A stretch of 57,983 nt of DNA from Clostridiales bacterium (GTDB taxonomy: Bacteria; Bacillota; Clostridia; Christensenellales; JAISNN01), in the NCBI GenBank assembly GCA_031275485.1, contig JAISOS010000080.1:1-57983 (forward strand). Reading direction: 5' to 3'. The notes beneath the pieces were generated by a model that was given only the letters and a program-made list of their open reading frames with translations, did no database searches and was not told the DNA's origin. The position numbers and the translations under genes are program-made. The first letter of the stretch is position 1, and each line of letters begins with the position of its first letter. Positions 1-7,883 of the stretch are shown one piece after another.

Positions 1-62
1 GTCCCGCGAGGAAGCGGCGTCAGGCGCTTAATCATCGCATAGCGCTTATCCGTAAGTTCCAT
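1..62 (-). CDS. Start of a probable IS5-type transposase (partial, runs off left edge)
   Basis: Only the first 20 codons are present, starting at the ATG whose complement is 60-62. The peptide begins MELTDKRYAMIKRLTPLPRG, which resembles the N-terminus of IS5-group transposases (a short 'LTDxxYxxIkxLlP.prG' segment before the helix-turn-helix region). A promoter with TTGACA and TAGAAT lies just upstream at about 69-98 on the same strand. Immediately beyond it (about 100-116) is a sequence matching the ends of the dispersed Rep-A elements. This is consistent with the edge of an insertion sequence whose terminal inverted repeat ends near 116. The assignment rests on a very short peptide plus the terminal repeat, so it is tentative. 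Confidence 0.42.
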   Translation of the reverse strand, partial: MELTDKRYAMIKRLTPLPRG

Positions 63-97
63 ATCCCTATTCTACCATAAATGTACTTATTTTTGTC

Positions 98-119
98 AAT
101 TTATGTGAACACGCCCTAA
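98..119 (-). repeat. Terminal inverted repeat of the left-edge IS, shared with Rep-A elements
   Basis: On the minus strand this reads TTAGGGCGTGTTCACATAAA. The same end, with one or two changes, closes the Rep-A elements at 23339-23498 and 46511-46664. The outermost bases are GG after a TAA, which fits a 3-base target duplication of TAA. It marks the left-edge IS as the likely autonomous relative of the Rep-A family. Confidence 0.5.
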
Positions 120-126
120 AAAACTA

Positions 127-774
127 TCACGGTATCAAATTTATTATTCCGTTTACGCTACCGCCGTCGTTCAGATACGAGTCGGGAACTCTGCCGATTA
201 TGACGCTTTCGGCGAGCAGGACGTCACATTTGACAGAGATTGAGGTTCGCCTAAGCGGCAAAATCAAGTCCGCGGAGGCATTCAGCGTGAGGTAGATTTT
301 ATAAAGAGTTTGGTTTATTCCCGCGCCCGTAAATACGGTCTTGTATTCGCAACCCGCGCCGCCGCCGTAATCGGCTTTAAACGCAACTGCGGGACCGACG
401 CCGAAAAGGGACGGCAATCCCGAAAATATCCCCGCGTTCAGCGCAACGGAAGCGACTCCCGCGCTCAAATTTTCCTCCGTTTTTTTGACTATCTCGCGCG
501 CCGCGCGGTTTATTAAAACGGCGTCGGTTTTGATTAGAGACGCTTCCCCGTCCGCGCCGTATACGATTTCTGAAACGCCGCCGATATCGGTTTTGCTCAA
601 AACCTCGTATGCCGCGCCGTTGACCGCCGCAGAAACGGCGGCGGCGATTTTACTTTCTGCGGCGGCCGTTACCGCCGGTGCGGCGACTTTGAAATAATAC
701 GCGCCGAGTAAAAACGTGAAAACGCAACAAATTATTATGCTTTTAAATTTCCGTAATTTTTTATTTTTTCCCAT
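127..774 (-). CDS. yunB: Sporulation protein YunB
   Basis: The 215-residue product has an N-terminal membrane segment (about residues 12-34) followed by an extracytoplasmic domain. It shows the YunB family hallmarks: an N-terminal 'iNra..eI' region, the 'GAGINQT' motif near residue 150, and a C-terminal 'AESVIIGRVPDSYLN' stretch (family: 'aEtvIvGxVPxxY'). In Bacillus the family is expressed in the mother cell and is needed for normal spore formation; its biochemical role is unknown. It is divergent from the bofA-like gene at 978. No clear Shine-Dalgarno sequence precedes the ATG. An 8-bp inverted repeat (CTATTCGG/CCGAATAG, about 789-812) lies in the leader. The call is firm from motif content and length. 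Confidence 0.92.
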   Translation of the reverse strand: MGKNKKLRKFKSIIICCVFTFLLGAYYFKVAAPAVTAAAESKIAAAVSAAVNGAAYEVLSKTDIGGVSEIVYGADGEASLIKTDAVLINRAAREIVKKTEENLSAGVASVALNAGIFSGLPSLFGVGPAVAFKADYGGGAGCEYKTVFTGAGINQTLYKIYLTLNASADLILPLRRTSISVKCDVLLAESVIIGRVPDSYLNDGGSVNGIINLIP

Positions 775-861
775 ATTAAATATCTATTCGGAGAACCCGC
801 CGAATAGTATAATAAAGAGCGGTTATTTCCGTTTTTCGGCACGATATTTTCTTTAAAATTC

Positions 862-956
862 TTTTTCTTTCCGGGGCAATGCGAAAAACCGTTCTTTTCG
901 CCCGTTACGACGAAAAAAGCGACGTTAATCCTTCATTCCAATTCACAACGACCGTA
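862..956 (+). repeat. Rep-B palindromic repeat, partial copy B1
   Basis: This holds the hairpin core (CGCCCGTTACGACG region) and the right end ATTCCAATTCACAACGAC of the Rep-B family. It directly abuts the ribosome binding site of the bofA-like gene, so it would be transcribed in its leader. Confidence 0.6.
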
Positions 957-977
957 TTAAAGGAGGTTTTATTTATA

Positions 978-1238
978 TTGAGCGAAATACTTTGGGTTGA
1001 AAATATAACGGCGTTTTTTTGCGGCGCGTTCGTTTTTTCATCGCTGATGTGGCTTGTGAAAAATAAGCCGATATATGTGTACGCGGCGCTTTCCAACAGT
1101 TTTATCGGCGGAGTTATCTATCTTGCCTCCGCGCTCGCCGGAGCGGTGAAAACGTCCTTAGCGGCGGCGTTTATGAGCGGCTTGCTCGGCGTAATCGGCT
1201 TCGCTCTTTCACTGTTAGAACCCGTTTTCATGAGTTAA
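978..1238 (+). CDS. bofA: BofA-like pro-sigma-K processing inhibitor
   Basis: I place the start at the TTG at 978 because an excellent AAAGGAGG lies 11 bases upstream; a longer frame from 879 would begin inside a Rep-B repeat. The resulting 86-residue protein has the usual BofA length. It has two or three hydrophobic segments and a C-terminal half of the BofA type ('LSNSFIGG...' then 'GLLGVIGFALSLL', compare family 'GilGipGvxLLxxl'). In Bacillus, BofA sits in the outer forespore membrane with SpoIVFA and holds the SpoIVFB protease inactive until engulfment ends. A neighbouring yunB supports a sporulation context. The canonical proline in 'GipG' is missing, so a divergent member or a look-alike membrane protein remains possible. 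Confidence 0.6.
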   Translation: MSEILWVENITAFFCGAFVFSSLMWLVKNKPIYVYAALSNSFIGGVIYLASALAGAVKTSLAAAFMSGLLGVIGFALSLLEPVFMS

Positions 1239-1434
1239 ACCGCCGGATTTATGGGGAAACGCGGTTTTAAGGCGCTTTCCGAGAGTTTTCGGCGGAGTTA
1301 ATAATAAGGGAAAGAACGGAATGGGAAAGACGCGGAAAAATCCGTAAAGACGCACGTTTTGTTCGTGAAAACGGGTTATAAAAAAACTCCGCCGAAAATA
1401 AACGTTCCTCGATTTATAAAAAATAAAAATTCTG

Positions 1435-1463
1435 TTGATAAAATCGAAAATATGTGATATAAT
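1435..1463 (+). promoter_or_regulatory. Strong sigma-A-type promoter upstream of the 6S-like RNA
   Basis: TTGATA at 1435-1440 and TATAAT at 1458-1463 are separated by 17 bases. No protein gene follows. The next plausible product is the structured RNA at 1622, about 150 bases downstream, with a Rep-E copy between them. The promoter may make a longer precursor that is processed, or serve a separate short RNA. Confidence 0.6.
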
Positions 1464-1469
1464 ATTATC

Positions 1470-1560
1470 GGACTTTTTTTAAGCTGTGCCGACGCGTCGT
1501 TTTTACAACATACCGCGAGAGTATTCGCCGTCAAGCCCCAAAAAGAGTCCGTTATAAAAA
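1470..1560 (+). repeat. Rep-E copy between promoter and 6S-like RNA
   Basis: It shares the 'CGACGCGTCGTTTTTAC', 'ACCGCGAGAGTATTCGCCGTCAAG' (split) and 'GAGTCCG' blocks with copies at 8715-8905 and 18870-18985. The outer parts CGGACTTTTTT and AAAAAGAGTCCG can pair, so the transcript would form a long hairpin. Confidence 0.5.
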
Positions 1561-1621
1561 CAAAACGTAAACGTTCTAAGACGCGGCAAGCATGTTTTGA
1601 CCGCTCCCCCCCCAAAAAAAA

Positions 1622-1785
1622 TTCATCCTGCGTTGTTCGTTACGCGGTATTCATTTAAACCCACAATAAATGAAAGGGAATGCGGGTCTATCCGCGCGGT
1701 GCAAGCCGGCTCCTGACGGAAAAATATAGCCGGAAGCCGAAACGCGGAAGCAGCACAACCATCCTGCTGAATAGGCGGGTTACTA
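1622..1785 (+). ncRNA. ssrS: Likely 6S RNA
   Basis: The 5' end reads CCTGCGTTGTTCGTTACGCGG and the 3' end ATCCTGCTGAATAGGCGGG. This matches the 6S layout: a closing stem, a TGTTCG-containing internal loop, a second short stem, a large central bubble and a long terminal rod. By eye, CCTGC 1627-1631 pairs with GCGGG 1775-1779, and GCGG 1644-1647 with CTGC 1764-1767. The terminal arm pairs CCGCG 1692-1696 with CGCGG 1743-1747, CGG 1697-1699 with CCG 1737-1739, and CCGGCT 1706-1711 with AGCCGG 1728-1733. 6S RNA mimics an open promoter and sequesters the housekeeping RNA polymerase in stationary phase. A different structured RNA (for example the raiA motif, given hpf nearby) cannot be excluded. 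Confidence 0.62.
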
Positions 1786-1798
1786 ATGTATCGCGGAC

Positions 1799-1828
1799 GG
1801 CAAAGGCGGGATTTTTTTTGCCTTTTTT
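1799..1828 (+). terminator. Rho-independent terminator after the 6S-like RNA
   Basis: GGCAAA (1799-1804) pairs with TTTGCC (1817-1822) and is followed by six T. It lies 14-20 bases beyond the closing stem of the 6S-like RNA. Confidence 0.5.
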
Positions 1829-1995
1829 CGGATATTTCCCCAATTATTTTATATCCGTTACGCTTTCAAACGCCGCGTCGCCGATTTTTTACAGTTCTTA
1901 AAAAAGAACGGCTCGGAATATTTCGCGTCTCCAATACCGTTGTCGTTATTCAAAAAAAGCTCCGTTTCTCCCGCCGCGTTACGGTTTTAATTTAT

Positions 1996-2106
1996 GCGAC
2001 CGTTACGAATCGAAACCGCGCGCAATCTGAACGCCATATTTTTGCCGCTTGCGACAAAAAGACGGTTATATCCGCGCAATTACGGTTCATAGCGGTTACA
2101 GTCAAT
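1996..2106. repeat. Rep-B palindromic repeat, copy B2
   Basis: The ends ACCGTTACGAATCGAAA and TTACGGTTCATAGCGGTTA are inverted versions of each other and match the Rep-B ends. The central GCCGCTTGCGAC resembles the Rep-B hairpin core. This copy is diverged. Confidence 0.5.
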
Positions 2107-2129
2107 AGACCTTTCTCAAAACCCGACGG

Positions 2130-2352
2130 CAAACGACCGCTTTCAAGCGGTTTTTCGGGCACCGCCGCGCCGCTTTTTCCCGACACACAGAGTTATGCGC
2201 CGTAAAAAACGGCGTGACGGTCACGCTTACAGCGGCAAAATACGCCGTCGGCACGGTTTCGAAAGAAGTCTAGTGTATAACGAAAAGAAGTCTCGAATTT
2301 CCGTGACGAATAAGCCTGCCGGACTACATTTTTATCACGGAAATCCGAAGCT
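2130..2352. repeat. Rep-E copy followed by a Rep-C copy; no gene in 1830-2391
   Basis: Bases 2130-2270 resemble Rep-E (GACGGTCACG, GGCACGGTTTCGAAAGAAGTCT). Bases 2288-2352 are a diverged Rep-C palindrome (GAATTTCCGTGACGAATAA ... TTTTTATCACGGAAATCCG). Open frames across 1830-2390 show no protein-like composition, so I read the whole stretch as repeat-filled noncoding DNA. Confidence 0.5.
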
Positions 2353-2391
2353 TCAAACGAAAAAAGAATTCAAAAACTACGGCGTTTTGAA

Positions 2392-2922
2392 TCAGTAATT
2401 CAAACCGAGCAAGCCGAAATTGCCGTCTTTCCGTCTGTATACGATATTTACGTATCCCGTGTCCGAATTGAAAAACACAAAAAAGTCGTGATCGATAAGC
2501 TCGATATTGTCCAAAGCCTCTTCCTCACTCATCGGAATCAAGTCTATCGTCTTTTTTCTGGTGATTTTCGGCAGAGCCTCCTTTTCGTAACCGCTCAAAA
2601 AGAGATACTGCTGAACGGCGGCGTCCGCCTTTTTTGTTTTCGCGTCGTTTTTCGTGCGGTACTTGACGATTTGTTTTTCGATTTTAGGCATAATTAGGTC
2701 TATATTGCCGTACTGATTGTCGCTTGTCGTCTCGGCTCTGACGCAGAAATTCACCGATTTTATTGTAATTTCCATAGTGGAGCGACCGCCGTTTTCCGAA
2801 AGATTGACCTTGGCGTATGCCGTATCGTCAAAGTACTTACCCAATTTTTCGATTTTTTTTAAGACGATTTCTTTCAGTTTTTCCCCGGCGTTATAGTTTC
2901 TGCAAATAATTTCCGTGCGCAT
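2392..2922 (-). CDS. hpf: Ribosome hibernation promoting factor, long form
   Basis: The 176-residue protein has the N-terminal RaiA/HPF beta-alpha fold (about residues 1-100; 'ILKKIEKLGKYFDD' and 'MEITIKS' type strands). A C-terminal domain (about 118-175) contains 'KTIDLIPMSEEEALDNIELIDHDFFVFFNSDTG', split over the family-typical dimerisation motif. Long HPF binds the 30S A/P-site region and drives dimerisation of 70S ribosomes into 100S particles in stationary phase. A good GGAGGAAAC ribosome binding site precedes the ATG. It lies downstream of the clpC operon on the same strand but 200 bases away, so it is probably transcribed separately. Confidence 0.95.
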   Translation of the reverse strand: MRTEIICRNYNAGEKLKEIVLKKIEKLGKYFDDTAYAKVNLSENGGRSTMEITIKSVNFCVRAETTSDNQYGNIDLIMPKIEKQIVKYRTKNDAKTKKADAAVQQYLFLSGYEKEALPKITRKKTIDLIPMSEEEALDNIELIDHDFFVFFNSDTGYVNIVYRRKDGNFGLLGLNY

Positions 2923-3126
2923 GAACGTTTCCTCCGAAATTTTTATTTTTTATAGCCTACGGTTTTCTTCACACCGACAGAATGTACATCCGGCGTTTGT
3001 ACGCCCGCATATATTTATGCGCTTAATCCGCGTATGCTTTAAATGCGTATACGGCTTTACGTCGCCTCGTTTTAAGCGTTATTTTTTACATATTTATGCC
3101 TTGACGGCATATATTTTGTCGTATAT

Positions 3127-5670
3127 TTACACATTAAGACTTTCGGCGGCGTTTTCATCCGCGCCGCTCTTTTTGAAGTTCAGCTTCCCGTCCGCATAAT
3201 CTATCGTAACGTTGTCGCCGAATTTATAATTCCCCGTGATAATGTCTTCGGACAGCTTATCCTCTATCATTTTTTGTATCGTGCGCCTCAAATTCCTTGC
3301 GCCGTACTCCGTGTCGTAGCCCTTATCGACCAAATAATCTATCGCCGAATCGGTTATAGAAATGCCTATTTTTCTGTCCTTAAGCCGTTTGGCAATGCTC
3401 TCTATCATAATCGCGGCTATTTTCTTTATGTCGTCCTTCGACAGCTTTCTGAATATTATAATGTCGTCTATGCGGTTGATAAACTCCGGTTTAAAAGTGT
3501 TTTTCAAAGCGTCGAGCTGCTTGTCTTTCATGCTCTCGTATTCGCCGTCCGAACCCGCGCCGCCGCCGAAGCCGAGCGTGTTTTTTATATCCGTAGCGCC
3601 GACGTTCGAGGTCATAATTATAATCGTATTTTTAAAGCTGACGGTTCTGCCGTGCGAATCGGTAAGTACGCCGTCCTCTAAAATTTGCAGCAAGATATTA
3701 AATACGTCAGGATGCGCCTTTTCGACCTCGTCGAACAATACGACGGAATAGGGCTTGCGCCTTATTTTTTCGGTCAGCTGACCGCCCTCCTCGAAGCCGA
3801 CGTAGCCTGGCGCGGAGCCGATAAATTTACTGACATTAAATTTTTCCATATATTCGGACATATCGATCCTGACAAGCAGATTTTCGTCGCCGAACATAGC
3901 CTCCGCGACCGCCTTAGACAATTCGGTTTTACCCACGCCCGTGGGACCCAAAAATATGAACGAGCCTATCGGGCGTTTCGGATCCTTAATGCCCGCGCGC
4001 GCGCGGCGGATTGCCCGCGACAGCGATTTTACCGCTTCGTCTTGACCTATAATTCTCTTTTTTATGGTTTCTTCCAGTTTCATCAATTTTTCAGACTCGT
4101 CCTCCACGAGTTTTTTGACCGGAACGGACGTCCACGACGAAACTATTTCGGCTATTTCGTTTTCGCCTATCGACAGCTTGGTTTCGGCAAGCTCCTCGCG
4201 CCACCGTTCGTTTTTTTGCCGTATTTCGGCGGCAAGCTTTTTTCTTTCCTCTTTCAGCTCTCCCGCCCTTTCAAATTCCTGTTTTTTTACGGCGGAGCTT
4301 AGCGATGCGTTAAGCACGTCCAGCTTATCCTCCAGACCTTTCAATTCGGACGGCTTCGAGTAGCTTTTCAAGCGTATGCGGCTCGCCGCCTCGTCTATCA
4401 AATCTATCGCCTTATCGGGCAAAAACCTGTCCGTAATATATCTGTCGGACATAACCGCCGCCGCTTCTATCGCTTCGTCGGTAATTTTGACCTTATGGTG
4501 CGCCTCGTATTTATCGCGTAACCCTTTCAAAATTACGACGGTATCCTCCACGTTGGGCGGATCAACCATAACCGGCTGAAACCGACGCTCCAACGCCGCG
4601 TCCTTTTCGATATGCTTCCGGTATTCCGCAATCGTCGTCGCTCCTATGGTCTGCAATTCGCCCCTCGCCAGAAGAGGCTTAAGAATATTCGCGGCGTCAA
4701 GCGAACCCTCCGACGATCCGGCGCCCACAATCATATGAATTTCGTCTATAAAGACTATCATATTTCCGTTTTTCATCAACGCGGCAACGGCCTTTTTCAG
4801 TCTCTCTTCAAACTCTCCGCGGTATTTCGTTCCGGCGACCACGCTACTTATATCTAGGGAAAAGATGCGTTTATTTTTCAGATTTTCGGGTATGTTTCCC
4901 GAAACGATTAATTGCGCCAATCCCTCCGCTATAGCCGACTTTCCCACGCCCGGCTCGCCTATCAGTACGGGATTATTTTTTGTGCGGCGCGATAAAATTT
5001 GAACGACGCGCTCTATCTCCTTGGTTCTGCCTATAACGGGGTCAAGCTTGCCGTCGCGCGCCTTTTCGGTCAAATCGGTTCCGAGCGCGGCGTAAGCCGC
5101 ATCGTTTTTGTCATACTTCCGACCGTCGGCTTTCGATTCGTCGGACTTGCCCGTCTGGGGACTTTTGCCGAAAAAGAACTCTATTATTTGATTCTCATTC
5201 TCGAACACTAACTCGTCCGCAAGCTGTTGCTCCAAGTCGTCCGAATTGCTCAAAATATATTGATAAGCGCTACGCAACAAACGGTTTATGTCCGCGCCTA
5301 TGCTCTTGACAATGCGGCACGCCATGCAATCGGTATTTTTCATTAAGTTAAACAGCAAATGCTCCGTGCCTATAAACTCTCCAGAATCGGCGAACTCTAT
5401 GACCGTTTCGTCAATGATTCTCTTAGCGCGCGGCGAATAGTTGACGACGGCGGGTCTGCCCGTTATCGCCCAATCGTCGCTTCTGAGAAATTTTTCGATT
5501 TGCGCGAGCGTAACGCCCGCCTTTTGCAGCAATTCCGCCGCGGCGCTCTCCTTCAATTTCAGCATTCCGTACAATATATGCTCCGTGCCGATTTCGCCCG
5601 TACCCATCGCTCTGGCTTTCTCCTCCGCAAGACGCATAACGCGGTTGTAATTATAAGTAAATTTTTTCAT
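3127..5670 (-). CDS. clpC: ATP-dependent Clp protease ATP-binding subunit ClpC
   Basis: 847 residues, normal for ClpC. The N-terminal double Clp-N repeat spans about residues 1-145. AAA-1 has Walker A GEPGVGKS (238-245) and Walker B 'FIDEIHM'. A UVR-type middle coiled coil near 430-470 ('LKEERKKLAAEI') is the arm that binds adaptors. AAA-2 has GPTGVGKT and 'LFDEVEKAHP'. ClpC unfolds substrates, including those carrying phospho-arginine placed by McsB, and feeds them to ClpP, which is not in this window. A good AAAGGAG precedes the ATG. It is the last gene of ctsR-mcsA-mcsB-clpC. Confidence 0.98.
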   Translation of the reverse strand: MKKFTYNYNRVMRLAEEKARAMGTGEIGTEHILYGMLKLKESAAAELLQKAGVTLAQIEKFLRSDDWAITGRPAVVNYSPRAKRIIDETVIEFADSGEFIGTEHLLFNLMKNTDCMACRIVKSIGADINRLLRSAYQYILSNSDDLEQQLADELVFENENQIIEFFFGKSPQTGKSDESKADGRKYDKNDAAYAALGTDLTEKARDGKLDPVIGRTKEIERVVQILSRRTKNNPVLIGEPGVGKSAIAEGLAQLIVSGNIPENLKNKRIFSLDISSVVAGTKYRGEFEERLKKAVAALMKNGNMIVFIDEIHMIVGAGSSEGSLDAANILKPLLARGELQTIGATTIAEYRKHIEKDAALERRFQPVMVDPPNVEDTVVILKGLRDKYEAHHKVKITDEAIEAAAVMSDRYITDRFLPDKAIDLIDEAASRIRLKSYSKPSELKGLEDKLDVLNASLSSAVKKQEFERAGELKEERKKLAAEIRQKNERWREELAETKLSIGENEIAEIVSSWTSVPVKKLVEDESEKLMKLEETIKKRIIGQDEAVKSLSRAIRRARAGIKDPKRPIGSFIFLGPTGVGKTELSKAVAEAMFGDENLLVRIDMSEYMEKFNVSKFIGSAPGYVGFEEGGQLTEKIRRKPYSVVLFDEVEKAHPDVFNILLQILEDGVLTDSHGRTVSFKNTIIIMTSNVGATDIKNTLGFGGGAGSDGEYESMKDKQLDALKNTFKPEFINRIDDIIIFRKLSKDDIKKIAAIMIESIAKRLKDRKIGISITDSAIDYLVDKGYDTEYGARNLRRTIQKMIEDKLSEDIITGNYKFGDNVTIDYADGKLNFKKSGADENAAESLNV

Positions 5671-5788
5671 ATTCCTTTCTCCTTTTTCAGGTCAATTTAT
5701 TTTTCCAAGGGAGATTTCGCGGATAAACCCTTTGTGAAATAAGGTTCCCCTATCACGGTCGCACTCCCCCATTCTCCCAATATTCCGC

Positions 5789-6823
5789 TTATCTAAAATC
5801 GACGGCGGGAGTGCGGATTTTTATTTTTGCGTTCAGCAACGTTTCCCTGACGACTTCGGCTCTAAAAATATCGCGTTCTTCGGGTTCGAGCGCCCTTCCT
5901 GCGCGTTTTATAAGGTTTGCGGGTTTAACGGCGGTTATAAGAGCGTCGAGTTGCGCGCAGTCATTCTGATTGGTAACGCCCGAGACGATTCCGAATTTCA
6001 ATCGGCTGACAAGCTCCAACGCTTCCTTAAAGCTCATTCTGACCGCATTCGTCAGCACTCCGTAGGCGCGGTGCGCGAGGTCGATGACCTCGCAGGGATC
6101 GTTCCGAAACAGAATTTCGCGCTCTCTCTCTTCGCTTGCGACGATTTCCGCCGCGGCTTTTTCGACGGAAGCCAAAATTCCGTCCGGATCGCCCCGAAAG
6201 GAAAACCTGTTGGAAATCTGATACATATACCCGTCGAAAGAGCTACCCTCGCCGTATCCGCCGCGCACGGTCATTCCGCAATTTTTGATGTGCGCGGCGG
6301 TTTCCGGCATTTTTTTCGTCATAGTCAACGCCGGCAAAAACATCATAACCGAAGCGCGTAGCCCGAGTCCAAGATTGGTGGGACAGCTTGTGAGGTATCC
6401 GAAATCCTTATCCTTCGCGATATCGAGGCGCAGGTCTATCTCGTCGTCGACGGTTTTAAGCCTCTCATATGCGCGGCGCAAAGAAAAGCCCTTCAAAATG
6501 CATTGCTCTCTTATGTGGTCTTCTTCGTGGAACATAACGCTTACGCATTCGTCGCCGCTTATCATCGCGGCGGCAAACGGCATGCCCGCAAGCTCCTTGC
6601 TTACGAGATTTTTTTCGACAAGGCAAAGAATCTCCGCGCCGTCGGATTTGTTCATTTTATAGAATCTGCAGCCGCCCGGATCGGGTATACAGTTTATGAC
6701 GTCATTTATAATGCGGTTTGCCGCCTCCGCGTCTTTCAGCCTGTTGGGAAACGGGATCCCCTCGACGTTCCGAGCCAGCCTCACGCGCGAGGAAACGACG
6801 GTATTCGCAAAGGTTTTATTCAT
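5789..6823 (-). CDS. mcsB: Protein arginine kinase McsB
   Basis: 344 residues with the guanido-kinase phosphotransferase fold. Visible signatures are 'VVSSRVRLARNVEGIPFPNRL' (split over the N-terminal nucleotide-binding region), 'FHEEDHIREQ' near residue 98, and 'TSCPTNLGLGLRASVMMFLPAL' (split) near 165-185, containing the family's conserved Cys and Arg. The C-terminal region keeps the 'RGGYGEGS' loop. McsB phosphorylates arginines on CtsR and on damaged proteins, marking them for ClpCP. It lies between mcsA and clpC. The ATG is preceded by an AAGGAGAAG-type site. Confidence 0.96.
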   Translation of the reverse strand: MNKTFANTVVSSRVRLARNVEGIPFPNRLKDAEAANRIINDVINCIPDPGGCRFYKMNKSDGAEILCLVEKNLVSKELAGMPFAAAMISGDECVSVMFHEEDHIREQCILKGFSLRRAYERLKTVDDEIDLRLDIAKDKDFGYLTSCPTNLGLGLRASVMMFLPALTMTKKMPETAAHIKNCGMTVRGGYGEGSSFDGYMYQISNRFSFRGDPDGILASVEKAAAEIVASEEREREILFRNDPCEVIDLAHRAYGVLTNAVRMSFKEALELVSRLKFGIVSGVTNQNDCAQLDALITAVKPANLIKRAGRALEPEERDIFRAEVVRETLLNAKIKIRTPAVDFR

Positions 6824-6881
6824 ATGGCAACTTCTCCTTATTCCGCGCGGCGTCCGCCGCTTTGAGCCGTTATACCGATCT

Positions 6882-7187
6882 TTACAACTCCCGCACGGCT
6901 TCCTTTATTTCGTCTCTGAACGTCTCGAAGCAGTCGGAGCAACCCAACAGCGAGGTCTCGTAAAAATCCCGAACGGTCGCGCCGCAGGTCGGACAGACCT
7001 TCGCCGTAGCCGAGGCGCGCGGAGGCGCGCTCGCGTGAAAGGCGAGATCCGAGAGAAAAAATTTATCGTTCCGCCTCAAATCGCCGTAACATTCCGAGCA
7101 GATAAAAAATTCCGCGCTTCTGCCGTTCACCTCCTCGTAAAACCGCAGGTTCGCGTAGTTTTTATTGCAAATCATACATTTTTCCAT
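6882..7187 (-). CDS. mcsA: McsA, activator of McsB (short form without UVR domain)
   Basis: 101 residues with two zinc-finger halves: CMIC (residue 4) with CSEC (about 30), and CPTC (about 64) with CSDC (about 83). In Bacillus, McsA is about 185 residues and has a C-terminal UVR domain after the second finger. Here the protein stops at 'RDEIKEAVREL', right after it. McsA activates McsB kinase and participates in ClpC adaptor function. The gene is only about 58 bases from mcsB. The TAG-free frame and good codon usage suggest a genuine short form and not a recent truncation, but I cannot rule out a lost 3' end. Confidence 0.88.
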   Translation of the reverse strand: MEKCMICNKNYANLRFYEEVNGRSAEFFICSECYGDLRRNDKFFLSDLAFHASAPPRASATAKVCPTCGATVRDFYETSLLGCSDCFETFRDEIKEAVREL

Positions 7188-7317
7188 TCACGGCACTCCT
7201 TTTTTTGATGATTTTGCGGGAAAAACCTTTTTGAAAAAAGCCCCCGTCCCTTTCCCAAAGCTTCCGGCAAATTATGTCTTCATTCAAACAAATTATGTTT
7301 CAATAAGATAAACCCGC

Positions 7318-7782
7318 TCAATCCTCACGCTCCGTATCTTTCCAAAGACCGATAATAACCTCCGTCATAATGCTCCGTCTGAGCTTTTCCTTATCGCACG
7401 CCACCGAGAGCGACTTATCGCTCAAAGCCGCCGCGAGTAATTCTCTCTCTCTCTCCGTCATCAGCCCGTCGATAATCAATCTTTGCATTATATGCGTACA
7501 TTTATTATAGGATAAAGACCCGCCTTTTATTCCGTTAAGAATCGTTTTAAAATACTCCTCGCCGCCCTCCATTCTGAACAGCCGTATATAGCCGCCGCCG
7601 CCGCGTCTGCTCTCTATGGAATATCCCTTATCGACGGTAAATCTTGTATTCAAAACGTAATTTATCTGACTGGACGCGCAGTCGAAACGGTTCGCCAAAT
7701 CGTTGCGTTTAAGAATAGTTTCGCCGCTCCCGCTCATCGCGCTAAGAATAAACTGCTCTATCAAATCGCTTATATTAGACAT
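7318..7782 (-). CDS. ctsR: Transcriptional repressor CtsR
   Basis: I start at the internal ATG (MSNISDLIEQFIL), the normal CtsR N-terminus, giving 154 residues. A longer frame begins at 7845. The winged-helix DNA-binding domain covers about 1-70 ('NDLANRFDCASSQINYVLNTRF'), with the glycine-rich wing 'RRGGGGYIR', whose arginine is the thermosensor and McsB target in Bacillus. A C-terminal dimerisation domain follows. CtsR represses clp genes until heat or McsB inactivates it. It is the first gene of the operon, with a perfect-quality box upstream, so it is autoregulated. Confidence 0.95.
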   Translation of the reverse strand: MSNISDLIEQFILSAMSGSGETILKRNDLANRFDCASSQINYVLNTRFTVDKGYSIESRRGGGGYIRLFRMEGGEEYFKTILNGIKGGSLSYNKCTHIMQRLIIDGLMTERERELLAAALSDKSLSVACDKEKLRRSIMTEVIIGLWKDTERED

Positions 7783-7854
7783 ACCCCGCTCCCCGCAAAG
7801 CCCGCGCGCGCCGCGCAAAAAATAAACCGTTTTTTTTAAGTCCAAAAAATAAAC

Positions 7855-7871
7855 TTTGACTTTCTTTGATT
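7855..7871 (-). promoter_or_regulatory. CtsR operator
   Basis: On the minus strand this reads AATCAAAGAAAGTCAAA, one mismatch from the heptad direct repeat RGTCAAANANRGTCAAA known for CtsR. It sits just downstream of the promoter -10 element, where bound repressor would block transcription of ctsR-mcsA-mcsB-clpC. Confidence 0.9.
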
Positions 7872-7883
7872 TTCAACATTATT

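Noticed and set aside
1622-1785. Cobalamin riboswitch, because of AAAGGGAA and nearby GGTGC
   Set aside because: The B12 box and the required core order are missing, no B12 or methionine gene follows, and the 6S layout explains the pairing better.
1376-2398. Several open frames of 60-140 codons between bofA and hpf
   Set aside because: They lie within repeats or the 6S-like RNA, lack ribosome sites and have unnatural residue composition.
3081-3120. Terminator after clpC from the TATGCC/GGCATA hairpin
   Set aside because: On the clpC strand the hairpin is followed by A-rich, not T-rich, sequence. Too weak to list.
3274-5742. Open frames opposite clpC, up to 205 codons
   Set aside because: Antisense shadows of clpC, which is complete and conserved on the minus strand.
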